This document shows, in pieces, positions 16,382-24,961 of a stretch of DNA of 64,000 nt. The translations under genes and the position numbers were made by a program. This DNA is from Pseudomonadota bacterium. Lineage in GTDB: Bacteria; Pseudomonadota; Gammaproteobacteria; Steroidobacterales; JBCBZW01. Below the pieces are notes generated by a model, which was not told where the DNA came from, did no database searches, and saw only the letters and a list, made by a program, of their open reading frames with translations. The stretch is from assembly GCA_039193195.1 (NCBI GenBank), contig JBCCWS010000011.1, positions 1 through 64,000 on the forward strand, in the 5' to 3' direction. Position 1 is the first letter of the stretch; each line of letters opens with the position of its first letter.

Positions 16382-17530
16382 CTACTCCTCGATGCCGGGA
16401 ACGTCGTTCTCGTAGCGCTCCCAGTTTCCCGTGATCTCGTCGATTACCTCACCGCCCACGAGGTATAGGGACTCCAGCGACGCGAGCATCCCCGCGTAGC
16501 CTTCGCTCTCACGCAGCAGGTTGTCGGCCGCCGTGACGCCCGGGGGTGGCATCGTGTAGTTGCTGCCGGTGCGTAAGACCATGAAGCGGTTTGCGTCCAC
16601 GCGGTCTATCGCATCGAGATAGCGGATCGCCTGAAAAGTGCCCGTGTCCTCCATCGCCGACGTGACGAAGTCGGCGTTGCCGTCGGACCAGTAGGCCACC
16701 CAGTCGTTGGCCCATTGGTTCAAGATCTCGCCGTGCCAGAAGGTCATGGCCGCGATGTGTCCGCCCCGCGTCACGAAGGGCGGTAGGCGCGCCCTGTCGT
16801 GCGCCGTGTAGTGGGAGCGGGTCTCCTGCAGGGCCTCGGAGTCCGGCAGCGCGACGTCCCGTGTCAACTCGTAGGCCCAGTCGCGCAGGCCCTCGTTCAA
16901 TAGGTGTACCTCGCCCGAGGGCTCGGGTTTATCAGGGTCGTAGGGGCGCTTGCTGTTCATCGCGAAGTAGCCGGTGGGCCAGTCCTCGGGCTTCTCGCGG
17001 GCGTCGATCTCGTGGGCCAGGTCACCGTCGACGAGGTAGGCTGACCAGACGGCGGAGCCGATCGAAGCGTCCTCCGGATCGATCCCCGCGATGCCGGCGA
17101 CGAGCCAATAGGCTTTGCTCAGATCGAAGCGCGTGTCGAGGCCGAGGGCCATGGTCGCTGCCGTCGTCTTGGTGCTGCCAATGCCGGCGACCACCGCGAG
17201 GACTTGGTTTTGCGGGTCGTAGTGCAGGTCGTGGTGGGAGTGGGGGAAGGGGATCACCACATCGAGTGGGCGGCGCTCCTTCCACAGCTGGAACTCACCT
17301 GGCCGGTCGCCCGCGTCCTCGCCGATCTCGAACATCGTGATCAGCACCAGGCGGACGGGCAGGGGGTTGGCGCAGGGGGCTGCGATCTTGCATACGGTCA
17401 GCTCGTCACCGGCGCCTGCGCTAGTGCTCTTCGGATCCCTGTCCGCACACGCGGCGAGCGTGACTAGGGCAGTGCTGGCGAGAGCGAAGGTGAGCGTTCG
17501 ACGCATAGCGTAGGAAAGGGTGATCAACAT
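16382..17530 (-). CDS. Purine nucleoside permease-family (NUP) lipoprotein
   Basis: This 382-aa protein fits the NUP family (PF06516), named after a fungal nucleoside permease but with a nucleoside-phosphorylase-like fold. Landmarks are PVRLVLITMFEIGED near the start, VLAVVAGIGSTKTTAATMAL, YWLVAGIAGIDPEDASIGS, and VTSAMEDTGTFQAIRYLDA near the end. After a second start Met at residue 9 there is a lipoprotein signal with lipobox TLAAC, so it is probably membrane-tethered in the periplasm, not a channel. It overlaps the stop of the amidohydrolase gene by one base (TAATG), so translation is coupled. Together with the deaminase-type amidohydrolase, it may split or bind nucleosides outside the cytoplasm. 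Confidence 0.88.
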   Translation of the reverse strand: MLITLSYAMRRTLTFALASTALVTLAACADRDPKSTSAGAGDELTVCKIAAPCANPLPVRLVLITMFEIGEDAGDRPGEFQLWKERRPLDVVIPFPHSHHDLHYDPQNQVLAVVAGIGSTKTTAATMALGLDTRFDLSKAYWLVAGIAGIDPEDASIGSAVWSAYLVDGDLAHEIDAREKPEDWPTGYFAMNSKRPYDPDKPEPSGEVHLLNEGLRDWAYELTRDVALPDSEALQETRSHYTAHDRARLPPFVTRGGHIAAMTFWHGEILNQWANDWVAYWSDGNADFVTSAMEDTGTFQAIRYLDAIDRVDANRFMVLRTGSNYTMPPPGVTAADNLLRESEGYAGMLASLESLYLVGGEVIDEITGNWERYENDVPGIEE

Positions 17531-19002
17531 TATTCGATCTCGTCGACGGGGGTGTGGTTACGGCGGAGGTCCTTGGCGATGCGCTCGGCGAGGGTCTGTG
17601 CCTGCGCCCTTACTCGTTGGATGTCGATGGTAAGCAGCGCGCGCTCGCGCATCACCACGCGTCCGTCCACGATCACTGTCACCACGTCCTGTTCGTCGGC
17701 GACGTAGGCGAGGTGGGAGATCACGTCATACAGGGGAGCGAAGTGTAGGTTGGACAAGTCGATCTGGATCAGATCGGCGCGCATGCCTACGCGTAACGAT
17801 CCGATCTCATCGCCGAGGCCGATGGCGCGTGCGCCGCCGGCCGTGGCCATCTCCAGCACTGCGGATGCCGGCAGCACCGTCGGTTCCATCGTCGCCACCT
17901 TCTGCAGGAGGGCGGACAGGCGCAGCTCCTCGAACATATCGAGGTCGTTGTTGCTAGCCGCGCCGTCAGTGCCGATGCCCACTTCGACACCGGCTGCGAG
18001 CAGCGCGCTGATCGGTGCGATCCCGGAGGAGATCTTCATGTTCGATGTCGGGCAGTGAGCCACGCCCACACGACGCGAGGCGAGAATCTCCACGTCTTCC
18101 TCCGTGGGGTACACCACGTGGGCAGCGATCACGCGGTTGTTGAAGAAGTCCATGCTGTCCAGCAGACCGACCGGGGTGGTGTCGTGCTTCGATTGGATCG
18201 TGTCGATTTCGAAGCGCGACTCGGACAGGTGGATCGATATCGGCACGTCCAGGGATCGCGCCGCCTCGCTCACCGCTTTCAGGTGCGAGGGGGCGAGCGT
18301 GTACACCGAGTGAGGGCCCAGGATGGGCGTAATGCGCGGGTGCTTGCCCTTCCAGCGGCGGATGAACGCGTGGGCGTTGGCGAGGCCCTCGGCAGCATCG
18401 GCGGCGTCAGGGCTGTGCTGGTCGATTACCGTCGCCGAGACGAAGGCTCGCAGGCCGCAGCGCGCGACCGCCTCGGCGATGGCATCGGGGTGGTAGTACA
18501 TGTCGACGAAGGTGGTGGTGCCACCACGGATCATCTCCGCGCACGCCAGTTCCGTGCCAAGGCTGACCAGGGCGTCGTCGACGAAGCGCACTTCCGCCGG
18601 GAAGATGTAGTCGTTGAGCCAGGTGATGAGGTCTTGGTCGTCGGCGATCCCGCGCAGGATGGTCATGGCCGCGTGGCTGTGCGTGTTCACCAGGCCGGGC
18701 ATGAGCACGCGGTTGCTCTCGCTTACCTGCTCTCTGGCTTCGTAGGTGGCGGCGATCTCCTCGAGCGGGCCGATGGCGATGATGCGGCCTGCGTCGATGG
18801 CGAGGGCGGCGTCTTCGAGCAGTGGCTGGGCCGGGTCCATAGTGACCACCCAGTCCCCACCTACGATCAGATCGGTCGGGATCTTCTCGGCGCTTGCAGC
18901 AAGCGACAGAAACGAGCAGGCGGCGATGACCGCCCACCGCCTTCTGGGTGCCGGGGCGCAGAGGGGCCCTGGCCTTGAGCTAAACGGCGGTGCGAACACC
19001 AC
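17530..19002 (-). CDS. Exported amidohydrolase of the MTA/SAH deaminase (TRZ/ATZ) type
   Basis: The protein is a metal-dependent amidohydrolase (PF01979) most like 5-methylthioadenosine/S-adenosylhomocysteine deaminases and guanine/triazine deaminases. It has the HxH site in GLVNTHSHAAMTILRG, His in ISIHLSES, His in RVIAAHVVYP and the metal Asp in GIGTDGAASNNDLDMFEELR. Before the catalytic domain is a hydrophobic stretch RRRWAVIAACSFLSLAASAE that looks like a signal peptide, which is unusual for this cytoplasmic family. The start is uncertain: the ATG at 19128 lies inside the inverted-repeat element and would add an unlikely leader, so I use GTG 19002. It is coupled to the NUP gene downstream, suggesting extracytoplasmic purine nucleoside salvage. 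Confidence 0.82.
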   Translation of the reverse strand: MVFAPPFSSRPGPLCAPAPRRRWAVIAACSFLSLAASAEKIPTDLIVGGDWVVTMDPAQPLLEDAALAIDAGRIIAIGPLEEIAATYEAREQVSESNRVLMPGLVNTHSHAAMTILRGIADDQDLITWLNDYIFPAEVRFVDDALVSLGTELACAEMIRGGTTTFVDMYYHPDAIAEAVARCGLRAFVSATVIDQHSPDAADAAEGLANAHAFIRRWKGKHPRITPILGPHSVYTLAPSHLKAVSEAARSLDVPISIHLSESRFEIDTIQSKHDTTPVGLLDSMDFFNNRVIAAHVVYPTEEDVEILASRRVGVAHCPTSNMKISSGIAPISALLAAGVEVGIGTDGAASNNDLDMFEELRLSALLQKVATMEPTVLPASAVLEMATAGGARAIGLGDEIGSLRVGMRADLIQIDLSNLHFAPLYDVISHLAYVADEQDVVTVIVDGRVVMRERALLTIDIQRVRAQAQTLAERIAKDLRRNHTPVDEIE

Positions 19003-19019
19003 GGTGGGGGTGCGCGGCC

Positions 19020-19192
19020 CTAGCGGTCCGCTTAGCAAATAAGGTGCTACTCGCCCTTCGGGTCTGCCCAGTGGCAGCGTCCGCGGCGTTGCATCGCTTA
19101 CCAATGGCGATGCCATTGGCTGCGCCACGCGCCTTGCTGACGCTGCCCCTACGCAGACTGAGCGTTACCTTATTTAGCAAGCGGCCCACTAG
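19020..19192. repeat. 173-bp inverted-repeat element, copy A (putative MITE)
   Basis: The segment begins CTAGCGGTCCGCTTAGCAAA and ends with its imperfect complement TTTAGCAAGCGGCCCACTAG; about 26 bp at each end pair with a few mismatches. Inside are further dyads, for example CCAATGGCGATGCCATTGG and a GCAGCGTC/GACGCTGC pair. Copy B at 41072-41244 has the same length and about nine in ten bases agree by eye. Both are bounded by CTAG, which could be a duplicated target site as in YTAR-targeting IS5-type elements. It carries no gene. Its right end supplies the TAG stop of the TonB receptor gene (19189-19191). Confidence 0.8.
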
Positions 19193-21384
19193 TACCTGCC
19201 CGTGAAGGTGACGCCCCAGATGCGCGGCGCGTTAACGAAGCCGGTCAGGTTATTGAAGTCGATGCCGCCACGGGCAAACTCATTGTCGGTGATATTGCGG
19301 CCGAAGCCGGCGATCTCGTAGCGGCCGTCGTTCCAGCTGAAGCCGGCGCGCACGGCACCCTCGTAAGCGTCGTCGGTGAAGAACTCTTCCGATTCGTAGA
19401 GGAAGAAGTTCGTCTCCCCCTGGAACCACCAGTCTGTCTGCAGGAAGAACTGCGCCTCGCCTATGTCCAGGGTGTAGCGGGCGAGGAGCGAGAGGGTGAA
19501 GCCCGGCGCCTGGGGCAGGGGGTTGCCGTCGACCAGGGCGTTGCCGTCGACCAAGGGATCGAGCGGCGTGCAGGCGCCGGAGCCGCAGGGCGCGACGAGT
19601 AGATCGTCGTCGTTGATTTCCGTGTCGACGTAGCTGCCGCCGACGCGGGTGAGCAGGCTACTGGTCTCGCTGAGGGTGAACAAGGCTTCGAGGTCGCCCT
19701 CGATGCCGAAGCCGGTGGCTTCGTCGGCGTTTACCAGCTGCACCAGGTTGCCGTCGCCGCCGATAGCGGAGAGCTGCTGGTCCTGCACCGTGTAGTAGAA
19801 GACGGCGACGTTCGAGCGGAACACCCCGAAGTCGTTCTTCATGCCGATCTCGAAGGAGTCGACGGTCTCGGAGTCAGCCACGGAGGGCAGGCCGAAGAAG
19901 GCGACGTCGCGGCCCTGAATGGTAGGGGCACGGAAGCCGCGTGCGTAGCGGGTGAACAGCGTGGTCGTTTCGGTCGCTGCGAGGTTTAGGGCGAGGTCCC
20001 AGGTGAGTTCGCCTTCGTCGGTGCTGGGGCTGAACTCGGCACCGAGGCCTGCGGCGGGAGCACCGAACAGTTGGGTCACCTCGAAGTCGCGCGTGTCGTC
20101 CGTATAGCGCAAGCCGGCGGTGGCGGTCAGCTTGTCGCTTAGGTCGAAGCTGGTCTGGCCGAACACGGCCCAGGAGTCGTTGTCGTGCCCCACGGTGGTG
20201 GGGCCGACGAAGAACGGTGCCGTGGTGATCTCGAACTGCTGGGAGAAGTACAGGGCGCCGAACTGCCAGGTGAGCGGTCCGTCTCCTGGTGAGGCGAGGC
20301 GCACCTCGGCGGTGTACTGGTCCAGCGTATCGATGCTGTCCTGAGTCACGGAGTTAAAGGGGATGAAGCCCGGCCCGAAGGGCGGTGCAAAAGAGGCGCC
20401 GAAGCCGCCGTCGATGTCGCCGATGGAAAAGCCCTCGGTGGTCTCCCAGGAGCCAATCGCCGTGAGCGTGATGTCGTTGGCGAAGGTGCTTTCTAAGCGG
20501 ATGAGGCCGCCGTAACTCTCGTAGCGCTGGATGTTGTTGTCGCCCTCGTCGAACTGCACGGCGTCGCGATCGAAGTTCTCGTTCAACTCGTTGGAGCCGG
20601 TGGTGAAGATGTTGGCGCGGAAGACGGCGGCGGTGCCGTCCAGCTCGCGGCCGTGGCCGGAGATGAGGGCGGAGAAGCCGTCGTTCTCGTACAGCAGCTG
20701 GGCGCGGAAGGCGACTTCGCTGAAGCCGCCGAGGGCGTCCTCTTCACCGGTGAAGTCGTTGTCGATCCAGTCCGAACGGGTCTGGGACAGCACGGAGACG
20801 CGACCTGACCAATGCTCCGAGAGGCCGCCGCCCAGGGCGCCCTGCACGTTGAAGGTGCCGAGGTTACCCGCGGTGATGGCGCCGTAGGCGTCGAACTCCT
20901 GAGACGGCTTCACCGTGTCGAACTTGATCGTGCCGGCGGGCGTGTTGCGGCCGAACAGGGTGCCTTGCGGGCCGCGCAGCACCTCCACTCGCTCAATGTC
21001 GAACAGCGGGAAGCTTTTTAGCACCACGTTTTCCATCGGGACTTCGTCGACTAGCACCTGCACGGGCTGGGAGGCGGCGAGGTCGAAGTCCGTATTGCCG
21101 AGGCCGCGAATGTAGAAACGTGGCGCGACGCGGCCGTTGGACGACTCGGCGTTGAGGCTTGGGATGCGCGCGGAGAGTGCGCGGATGTCCTCACCGGCTT
21201 CGAAGTAATCTGCCGCATCCTCACCGGAGAGCGTGACCAGGGAGAACGGTACGTCGCTCTGCGCCTGTTCGCGGCGCTGGGCGGTCACAGTGACTTCTTC
21301 GAGCTCGGCGAAGGCCGGTGGCGTGAGCGTAGTGGCGAGGAGGGCAGCGCCCACGATGGGCGTTCGGTAGGCATGGCGGAACAT
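19189..21384 (-). CDS. TonB-dependent outer-membrane receptor (purine locus)
   Basis: From ATG 21384 the protein is 731 aa. The signal peptide is about YRTPIVGAALLATTLTPPAFA, followed by a TonB box-like EEVTVTAQRRE. The plug domain (PF07715) has RVAPRFYIRGLGNTDFD and IERVEVLRGPQGTLFGRNTPAG. The barrel ends in AGFGRNITDNEFARGG and a terminal aromatic (FTGRY). Such receptors import scarce ligands across the outer membrane using TonB energy. It lies in a leftward run with an NCS2 purine permease upstream and amidohydrolase and NUP genes downstream, so a purine or nucleoside ligand is plausible but unproven. The stop codon lies within the end of the inverted-repeat element. GGAGAG lies 11 bases before the start. 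Confidence 0.92.
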   Translation of the reverse strand: MFRHAYRTPIVGAALLATTLTPPAFAELEEVTVTAQRREQAQSDVPFSLVTLSGEDAADYFEAGEDIRALSARIPSLNAESSNGRVAPRFYIRGLGNTDFDLAASQPVQVLVDEVPMENVVLKSFPLFDIERVEVLRGPQGTLFGRNTPAGTIKFDTVKPSQEFDAYGAITAGNLGTFNVQGALGGGLSEHWSGRVSVLSQTRSDWIDNDFTGEEDALGGFSEVAFRAQLLYENDGFSALISGHGRELDGTAAVFRANIFTTGSNELNENFDRDAVQFDEGDNNIQRYESYGGLIRLESTFANDITLTAIGSWETTEGFSIGDIDGGFGASFAPPFGPGFIPFNSVTQDSIDTLDQYTAEVRLASPGDGPLTWQFGALYFSQQFEITTAPFFVGPTTVGHDNDSWAVFGQTSFDLSDKLTATAGLRYTDDTRDFEVTQLFGAPAAGLGAEFSPSTDEGELTWDLALNLAATETTTLFTRYARGFRAPTIQGRDVAFFGLPSVADSETVDSFEIGMKNDFGVFRSNVAVFYYTVQDQQLSAIGGDGNLVQLVNADEATGFGIEGDLEALFTLSETSSLLTRVGGSYVDTEINDDDLLVAPCGSGACTPLDPLVDGNALVDGNPLPQAPGFTLSLLARYTLDIGEAQFFLQTDWWFQGETNFFLYESEEFFTDDAYEGAVRAGFSWNDGRYEIAGFGRNITDNEFARGGIDFNNLTGFVNAPRIWGVTFTGRY

Positions 21385-21508
21385 CGGGTGTGGAACTCTC
21401 CGAGTTGAATGACGCAATGAACTCGGCCACCGCGGGCGGTGGCAGCCGCGCCTATTCATCATTGACACTCTGACGCTTGTCAATGAATCCGATTGCAGCG
21501 CCCTTTCG

Positions 21509-22804
21509 CTACAGGAAGACGTACTTGAGCGCGAACACTGCCGCGACCAAGTACACGGCGGCCGGACACTGGGCACCCCTGCCGCTCAGTAGCTTGATGG
21601 CGGCGTAACAGATGAAGCCAAGTCCGATGCCTTCGGCGATGGAAAAAGTCAATGGCATGGCGAGGGCGCCGACCATGGCGGGCGCTACCTCCGTCAGGTC
21701 ATCCCAATCGAGATCGGCCAGGGAACTTGCCATCAGGGAGGCGACGAACAGTAGGGCGGACGCCGTGGCGTAGGCCGGAATGCTCTGTGCTAAGGGCGAG
21801 AAGAATAGGCATACGAGAAACAGCAGCCCGCAGACCACCGCGGTGAGCCCCGTGCGCCCCCCCGCTTCCACGCCGGCCGCGCTTTCGATGTAGCTGGTGG
21901 TGGAGGAAGTACCGACCAGTGCGCCCACTGCCGTGGAGCTTGAATCGGCGAAGAGCGCCCCCCGAAGGCGCGGCAGATTGCCCTCCTCATCGACTAATCC
22001 TGCGCGCGTCGCCACCCCAACGAGCGTGCCCGCCGTATCGAACACATCTACCAGAAGCATCGTGAGCACCGTGGTGAGCATGCCGACTTCAAGCGCGCTC
22101 GAGATGTCCACCTGCAGCAACACGGGCGCCGGTGAGGGCGGCAGGGAGACGAGCCCGCGGAACTCGGCCACCCCCGTGAGCCAACCGATGGCGGCCACCG
22201 CGAGGATGCCAATCACCACGGCGCCCGCCACTCCTCGCGCGGCGAGCGCCGTAATCAGGATAAATCCGAACAGGGCCAAGGCAGGGCCGGGCGCAAGCAG
22301 CTCGCCAAGACCGACCAGCGTGGCCTCGTTGTCCGTCACCACGCCCGCGTTGCTCAAGGCGATGAAGCCGAGAAACAGTCCGATCCCTGCCGTCATGCTC
22401 TGCTTTAGGCTGCGCGGGATCGAGTTGATCAACCATTCGCGTACAGGCAGCAGGCTCAAGACCACGAACAGCACGCCAGAGACGAAGACGGCGCCGAGGG
22501 CTGTCTGCCAGCTGTGGCCCTGCGTCAGTACCACTGTGTAGGCAAAGAATGCGTTTTGGCCCATCCCCGGCGCCAGGGCGATGGGGTAGTTGGCCAGCAG
22601 GCCCATCACCAATGTGCCGTAGGCGGCGGCGAGGCAGGTGGCAACGAAGACGGCGCCGAAGTCCATGCCCGCATCGGACAAGATTGCCGGGTTCACCACG
22701 CTGATGTAGACCATGGTGAGGAAGGTCGACAGGCCGGCGATGACTTCCGTGCGCACGCTCGTGCCGGCGCTGTCGAGCTGAAATCGGCGGTTTATCGCCT
22801 CCAT
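21509..22804 (-). CDS. NCS2 family purine permease (AzgA/GhxP-like)
   Basis: This 431-aa membrane protein belongs to the NCS2/AzgA-like group of proton-coupled purine base transporters. It starts with the family's typical FxL-xxxGTSVRTEVIAGLSTFLTMVYI, followed by NYPIALAPGMGQNAFFAYTV, DVFDTAGTLVGVATRAGL and GTSSTTSYIESAAGVEAGGRTGL, all diagnostic of adenine or guanine/hypoxanthine permeases. About 12-14 hydrophobic segments are visible. It would bring bases released by nucleoside breakdown into the cytoplasm. GGAG lies five bases before the ATG, and the mRNA leader holds two hairpins that share bases (22821-22851). Confidence 0.94.
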   Translation of the reverse strand: MEAINRRFQLDSAGTSVRTEVIAGLSTFLTMVYISVVNPAILSDAGMDFGAVFVATCLAAAYGTLVMGLLANYPIALAPGMGQNAFFAYTVVLTQGHSWQTALGAVFVSGVLFVVLSLLPVREWLINSIPRSLKQSMTAGIGLFLGFIALSNAGVVTDNEATLVGLGELLAPGPALALFGFILITALAARGVAGAVVIGILAVAAIGWLTGVAEFRGLVSLPPSPAPVLLQVDISSALEVGMLTTVLTMLLVDVFDTAGTLVGVATRAGLVDEEGNLPRLRGALFADSSSTAVGALVGTSSTTSYIESAAGVEAGGRTGLTAVVCGLLFLVCLFFSPLAQSIPAYATASALLFVASLMASSLADLDWDDLTEVAPAMVGALAMPLTFSIAEGIGLGFICYAAIKLLSGRGAQCPAAVYLVAAVFALKYVFL

Positions 22805-22820
22805 GACGGCTCCGTGGTGA

Positions 22821-22851
22821 GGGGTGAGACCCCCGACGCGGCGGCGTCGGG
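22821..22851 (-). promoter_or_regulatory. Two overlapping hairpins in the NCS2 permease leader
   Basis: Read on the mRNA strand, CCCGACGC and GCGTCGGG (22832-22839 with 22844-22851) form an 8-bp stem with a four-base loop. Just after it GGGGT and ACCCC (22821-22825 with 22829-22833) form a second stem that shares two bases with the first. The pair ends a few bases before the GGAG ribosome site, so alternative folding could affect translation. I cannot match it to a known purine riboswitch. Confidence 0.35.
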
Positions 22852-22973
22852 CGGGTCCTCCAGACGAAGACTAAGACACTGCGGTGGGCGATGCGATGCG
22901 AAGAGTTGGGATGGGCGTTGCCCTGTAGCTATCACAATCGATAACTTGATGAGAAGTAGGTACTGGCAGGTGC

Positions 22974-24167
22974 CTACTCCATGCTAGCGGACTTCAGCCA
23001 GAAAGACTCGTCGAATCCGGGGATCTCCAGGTTGCAGATGAACTGTCGCGTGGCCGCCTCCCAGGAGTAGTTTTCGGACCATTCGCGGCACTGCGCACGA
23101 TCGCGGTTCTCGAGGGCCTTTATGCAGGCCTGCTCGAGGTCCTCATCCATCGCCCCGGCGCCGGGGGGCGCGCCATCGAGGATCTCCAGGGGGCCGCGCA
23201 CGGGGTAGGCTGCGACGGGCGTGCCGCAGGCCAAGGCCTCGACGTTGACCAGGCCGAAAGTGTCCGTGCGGGATGGGAACACGAAAACGTCTGCCGCACG
23301 GTAGCAGGCGGCGAGTTCGTCGCCGAACTTAGCGCCGAGGTACACCGCTTCGGGAAAACGCTTCTCGAGCTCAGGGCGCTGGGGGCCTTCGCCGACGACC
23401 ACCTTGGTGCCAGGCAACGCCAGTTTGAGCATGTCTTCGATGCTCTTCTCCACCGCAAGCCGCCCGACGTATAGCCAAATCGGCCGGGGAAGATCGGCGA
23501 ACAGCTCTGCCTCGCCGGGCGTGAAGGCCTGCAGATCGACCCCGCGGCACCAGAGCTTCATGTTGGAGAAACCGCGCTCGGTAAGCTCCTCGATCAGGCC
23601 GGGGGTCGCCACCATCATGGTTGCGCCGTCGCCATGGAAGTCGCGCAGCATCGCGTATCCCCAGGACACGGGGATGGCCCAGCGCTCAGCGGCGTACTCG
23701 GCGAACCGGGTGTGAAAGCTCGTGGTGTAGGGGTAACGCCGTCGCTTGCAGAAACGTCGAGCTGCGCGGCCGATCGGCCCCTCCGTTGCGATGTGGATCG
23801 CGTCCGGTTTGAAGTCGTTGATGATCTTCGCCACTTTTCGATTCGGCAGCAGGGAAAGGCGAATCTCGGGGTACGAAGGGAGCGGAATCGAGCGGAATTC
23901 ATTCGGCGTGATGTAGCGCACTTCGTTGCCGAACTTCTCCAGCTCCTGGCCGAGCACGTCCAGGGTGCGCACCACGCCGTTGAGCTGCGGTTTCCAGGCG
24001 TCAGTGGCTACGACGACTCTGAGGCCCGACCGCCCCGTTGGCATCGTGAATTTCTGCTTGGGGCGGGTCAGACGCGACACCCCGGAGCGCACCCGCGCGA
24101 AACGTGACTTGGCCTGGGGTTTTTCCGTGCCGGGGGGGTGATCGGGTGAGTGGTCGTTGCGGCTCAT
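22974..24167 (-). CDS. Glycosyltransferase, GT4 family (MgtA-like)
   Basis: From ATG 24167 this 397-aa protein has the two-domain GT-B fold of family 4. The N-terminal domain contains RVVVATDAWKPQLNGVVRTL, the acceptor-side loop of GDP-mannose or UDP-sugar enzymes acting on diacylglycerol. The C-terminal domain has LYVGRLAVEKSIEDMLKLAL, VVVGEGPQRPELE and the EX7E-type FPSRTDTFGLVNVEALACG. This form is typical of alpha-mannosyl- or glucosyltransferases making glycolipids (MgtA, SqdX-like). No signal peptide or transmembrane helix is seen; the basic N-terminus may dock to the inner membrane. It stands alone between the NCS2 gene and a divergent region. Confidence 0.9.
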   Translation of the reverse strand: MSRNDHSPDHPPGTEKPQAKSRFARVRSGVSRLTRPKQKFTMPTGRSGLRVVVATDAWKPQLNGVVRTLDVLGQELEKFGNEVRYITPNEFRSIPLPSYPEIRLSLLPNRKVAKIINDFKPDAIHIATEGPIGRAARRFCKRRRYPYTTSFHTRFAEYAAERWAIPVSWGYAMLRDFHGDGATMMVATPGLIEELTERGFSNMKLWCRGVDLQAFTPGEAELFADLPRPIWLYVGRLAVEKSIEDMLKLALPGTKVVVGEGPQRPELEKRFPEAVYLGAKFGDELAACYRAADVFVFPSRTDTFGLVNVEALACGTPVAAYPVRGPLEILDGAPPGAGAMDEDLEQACIKALENRDRAQCREWSENYSWEAATRQFICNLEIPGFDESFWLKSASME

Positions 24168-24598
24168 GTATCCCAATGCGGCGTGCGAGTCATACGCGCA
24201 CAGTATGCGCCATCGACCGCTCGACCGCCCTCATTCGCACCTCGCCCAGCGGCAGGAGTCCCGAGGATTGCCGTGTATGTCGTCGCTGGACGGGGCGGGG
24301 CCTGCGAGGAAGCCTCGCCGCGGCGCGCGTGGGCCTAGTTAGCGACGGCCCCGGACGCGGGGAAGCTCAGCACCACACGATTACTGAAATGGGCCCTGGC
24401 GAACGGCGCAATGAGTGCGCCAGCGAGTCTCGCTGCAACCGCTTGCCAAAGAGGATCGCATAGCACCCTAGCCATGCGATCCCGCTTGTCGGTGCGCGAA
24501 GGCGGGTCTACTGCATACCTATTGATTATGCTCACTTGTATGACCGACACCGAAAAACGGGATTGCGCAGAGTTCGGCCTCGACACGCTTGCATTCGT
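24168..24598. other. Divergent intergenic region, no supported gene
   Basis: This lies between the glycosyltransferase gene (leftward) and the ArsR gene (rightward). Open frames are short and have no recognisable domains. The last 100 bases are AT-richer (TTGATTATGCTCACTTGTATG) and likely hold the promoter of the ArsR gene, but I cannot fix the exact boxes. Confidence 0.4.
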
Positions 24599-24631
24599 GT
24601 AAGTCATCGCTTACCGTAAGTCATGGCTTAC
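24599..24631. promoter_or_regulatory. Tandem palindromic operators overlapping the ArsR start codon
   Basis: Two copies of GTAAG-N6-CTTAC sit side by side: GTAAGTCATCGCTTAC (24599-24614) and GTAAGTCATGGCTTAC (24616-24631), 17 bases centre to centre. The second contains the ATG of the ArsR-family gene (24623) and its first codons. No purine-rich ribosome site precedes this ATG, so the mRNA may be leaderless or nearly so. This is the expected layout for a self-repressing ArsR dimer blocking transcription at the start. Confidence 0.6.
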
Positions 24632-24961
24632 CGAACGGATGCAGTCCAGCCGTTGTTCGAGGCTCTGTCGGACCCCACTAGGCGGCGAGTCCTTGAGGCA
24701 GTGCGCAGAGGCCGTAGCACCCCCGGGGAGATTTCCGCGCAGCTCCCCGTGTCGCGCCCGGCAGTATCCCAGCACCTAAAGCAACTGCTCACTGCCGGAT
24801 TGGTCGTGGTGCAGGCTCGGGGCACTAGACGCCACTACCGCCTGGCGCCCACCTGTCCGGCCGCCTTGAGCGAGTATTTGGACGGTCTATGGGGCGATGC
24901 CCTCGGCTGCTTCGCAGACTACGTGAATCAGCAGCATGCGGGAGAACGCGATGACGAGTGA
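24623..24961 (+). CDS. ArsR-family winged-helix repressor
   Basis: This 112-aa protein has the ArsR/SmtB winged-helix domain: LFEALSDPTRRRVLEAVRRG, then SAQLPVSRPAVSQHLKQLLTAGLVVVQARGTRRHYRL, which is the recognition helix and wing. No metal-binding Cys pair (CVC) is visible, so it belongs to the metal-independent branch often paired with SRPBCC proteins. It overlaps the next gene by 11 bp, so the two are co-translated, and two palindromes at its start suggest autoregulation. ArsR-SRPBCC pairs are widespread; their ligand is usually unknown. Confidence 0.92.
   Translation: MAYRTDAVQPLFEALSDPTRRRVLEAVRRGRSTPGEISAQLPVSRPAVSQHLKQLLTAGLVVVQARGTRRHYRLAPTCPAALSEYLDGLWGDALGCFADYVNQQHAGERDDE

Noticed and set aside
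19003-19128. ATG 19128 as start of the amidohydrolase
   Set aside because: It lies inside the repeat element and would add about 42 residues encoded by that element before the signal peptide.
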